Source: Deltaproteobacteria bacterium (GTDB lineage Bacteria; Desulfobacterota; Desulfarculia; Adiutricales; Adiutricaceae). Taken from it: a stretch of 5,934 nt of DNA. Positions 4,972 through 5,934 of this stretch are shown one piece after another. The first letter of the stretch is position 1. The number at the start of each line of letters is the position of its first letter. The notes beneath the pieces were generated by a model. It saw nothing but the letters and a program-made list of their open reading frames with translations, made no database searches and was not told the origin of the DNA. The position numbers and the translations under genes were made by a program. Location of the stretch: the NCBI GenBank assembly GCA_031257955.1, contig JAIRNQ010000222.1, positions 1-5,934 of the forward strand, written 5' to 3'.

Positions 4972-5724
4972 ATGTCACTAATAGTAGGCATGGCCGGCAA
5001 AGGCGGCACTGGTAAGACCACCCTGGCTGGCATGGCCGTCCGTTATCTTTCCAAAATGGGAAAGGTTCCCATCTTGGCCGTCGACGCCGATTCCAACGCG
5101 AATTTGGCCGACGTTTTGGGCATGTCGTACGATAGGACTTTGAGCGACGCCAGGGAAGAGATGAAGACCACCGTCGGCAACGTGTCCATTACCAAAGACA
5201 CCCTGATCGAGATGCGCACCCAAGAGGCCATTGTCGAGGGCGACGACTTCGACCTGGTGGTCATGGGCCAGCCCGAGGGTTCGGGCTGCTACTGCGCCGC
5301 CAACGCCGTTTTGAGCGGGGTTTTGGAGAAGACCTTTAAGAACTACCCCTACCAGGTAATCGACAACGAGGCCGGCATGGAGCACATCTCCCGGCTGACC
5401 GCCAAATATATGGACATTTTTTACGTGGTCTCCGACGCCTCTAGGCGGGGTCTTACGGCCGCCCTGAGGATATGGCGCCTAGTGGACGAGCTGAAGATTA
5501 CCATCCGCCACAAGTACCTTATCCTGAACCGTAACCGGGGCGGCGTCCCCGACGACGTCATGGCCATCATCAACGATGAACCCATGAATCTGGCCGGGGT
5601 GATCCCGGACGATCCGGCCATCTACGACACTGACCAGAAGGGCGAACCGACCTCCCTTTTGGCCGAGAACAACCCGGCCGTGGCGGCGGCCATGGCCATC
5701 TTTTCCAAAACCTTGGTCGAGTGA
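4972..5724 (+). CDS. cooC: CooC-type CODH nickel-insertion ATPase
   Basis: A 250-residue cytosolic ATPase of the MinD/Mrp (deviant Walker A) class, matching CooC, which helps insert nickel into the C-cluster of carbon monoxide dehydrogenase. The P-loop GKGGTGKTT is at 9-17, with signature lysine K10 and catalytic K15. The A' region AVDADSNANL is at 36-45. The diagnostic G-C106-Y-C108 pair, the metal-binding CxC found at the dimer interface of characterised CooC, is present. VIDNEAGMEH (129-138) is the Walker B-like/switch segment and LNRNRG (185-190) is in the nucleotide-base-binding position. Length agrees with known CooC (about 250-265). The stop is followed 12 bases later by another gene in the same frame, suggesting an operon. 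Paralogous CooC-like ATPases exist (for instance AcsF), so the exact partner, CooS-type or ACS-linked CODH, is not settled by this sequence. Its presence implies a CODH elsewhere, probably close by. Confidence 0.93.
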   Translation: MSLIVGMAGKGGTGKTTLAGMAVRYLSKMGKVPILAVDADSNANLADVLGMSYDRTLSDAREEMKTTVGNVSITKDTLIEMRTQEAIVEGDDFDLVVMGQPEGSGCYCAANAVLSGVLEKTFKNYPYQVIDNEAGMEHISRLTAKYMDIFYVVSDASRRGLTAALRIWRLVDELKITIRHKYLILNRNRGGVPDDVMAIINDEPMNLAGVIPDDPAIYDTDQKGEPTSLLAENNPAVAAAMAIFSKTLVE

Positions 5725-5736
5725 GGGGGAAAAGGT

Positions 5737-5934
5737 TTGGTTGGGAAGGGACGTTCGCCGGGTATAAACGGTTTACGGCCGGGAGATCCGGACGCTTACC
5801 TTGAGGCCTGCCTGGCCCTGGCCAATACGGCCTTGGCCGATTACGCTTCCCCGGCCGAGGTGGCCGAGGCGGCCGAGGATCTTAACGCCTACCCGGGACT
5901 GGGCCGTCTGAAGCCGCCCCAGTCCATCAGGGTC
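5737..5934 (+). CDS. Unrecognised protein, N-terminal part, cut by window end
   Basis: An open frame runs from TTG at 5737 to the last base (66 codons, no stop). It is preceded by AGGGGG at 5724-5729 with a 7-base gap and follows the cooC stop by 12 bases in the same frame, so cotranscription and perhaps translational coupling are likely. The visible product has a short basic start (VGKGRSP), then an Ala/Leu/Glu-rich, probably helical segment, ALANTALADYASPAEVAEAA at about residues 28-47. This is followed by a Pro/Gly-containing stretch, YPGLGRLKPPQSIRV (52-66). Codon use (GCC, GGC, CTG/TTG) resembles the neighbours, supporting a real gene. I do not recognise the family. CODH or one-carbon genes would be the expected company of cooC, but nothing in these residues proves it. 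Confidence 0.6.
   Translation, partial: MVGKGRSPGINGLRPGDPDAYLEACLALANTALADYASPAEVAEAAEDLNAYPGLGRLKPPQSIRV

Noticed and set aside
3749..4978. 409-codon antisense frame opposite asnS
   Set aside because: asnS motifs 2 and 3 are clear on the plus strand. The antisense product has no recognisable domain.
5722..5724. TGA between cooC and the next frame as a recoded codon fusing the two
   Set aside because: cooC has its normal family length at this stop, and the next frame has its own Shine-Dalgarno. The shared frame is coincidence.

Overview
The window looks like part of the chromosome of an anaerobic, fairly GC-rich bacterium. Coding regions are rich in GGCC and use many TTG and GCC codons, while several spacers are AT-rich. 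The gene content is a two-cluster ferredoxin-like DUF362 protein and a CooC-type nickel-insertion ATPase. It fits an organism that makes carbon monoxide dehydrogenase, possibly CODH/acetyl-CoA synthase, such as a Desulfobacterota-like or other acetyl-CoA-pathway anaerobe. That lineage guess is inference only; no marker in the window fixes the taxon.

Layout. Positions 1-339 hold no recognisable gene and end in an AT-rich leader with two competing hairpins. Positions 340-1449 (+) encode a DUF362 / 2x[4Fe-4S] protein. It converges on a DUF554 membrane protein at 1505-2194 (-), and the 55-bp gap can fold into a GC-rich three-way junction. Positions 2195-3433 are about 1.2 kb without a convincing gene. 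This stretch contains GC-rich hairpins, a weak terminator-like element, a decaying 11-bp tandem array that runs into a G-quadruplex motif, a near-consensus sigma-70 promoter (3097-3125), a 34-bp direct repeat, and 10-bp and 18-bp tandem repeats. asnS (asparaginyl-tRNA synthetase) follows at 3434-4795 (+). A hairpin-rich 176-bp spacer leads to cooC at 4972-5724 (+). Thirteen bases later an unrecognised gene starts, probably cotranscribed, and it is cut by the window edge.

How the parts may work together. cooC and the truncated gene form an apparent operon whose business is probably nickel-enzyme (CODH) maturation or one-carbon metabolism; the genes beyond the right edge would decide this. asnS is a housekeeping gene that appears to be read from its own promoter through a leader of roughly 300 nt full of repeats and a terminator-like hairpin. 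The DUF362 and DUF554 genes are conserved but of unproven function. The most unusual content is the repeat-dense intergenic region before asnS. I saw no CRISPR array, tRNA, rRNA, transposase or phage gene.
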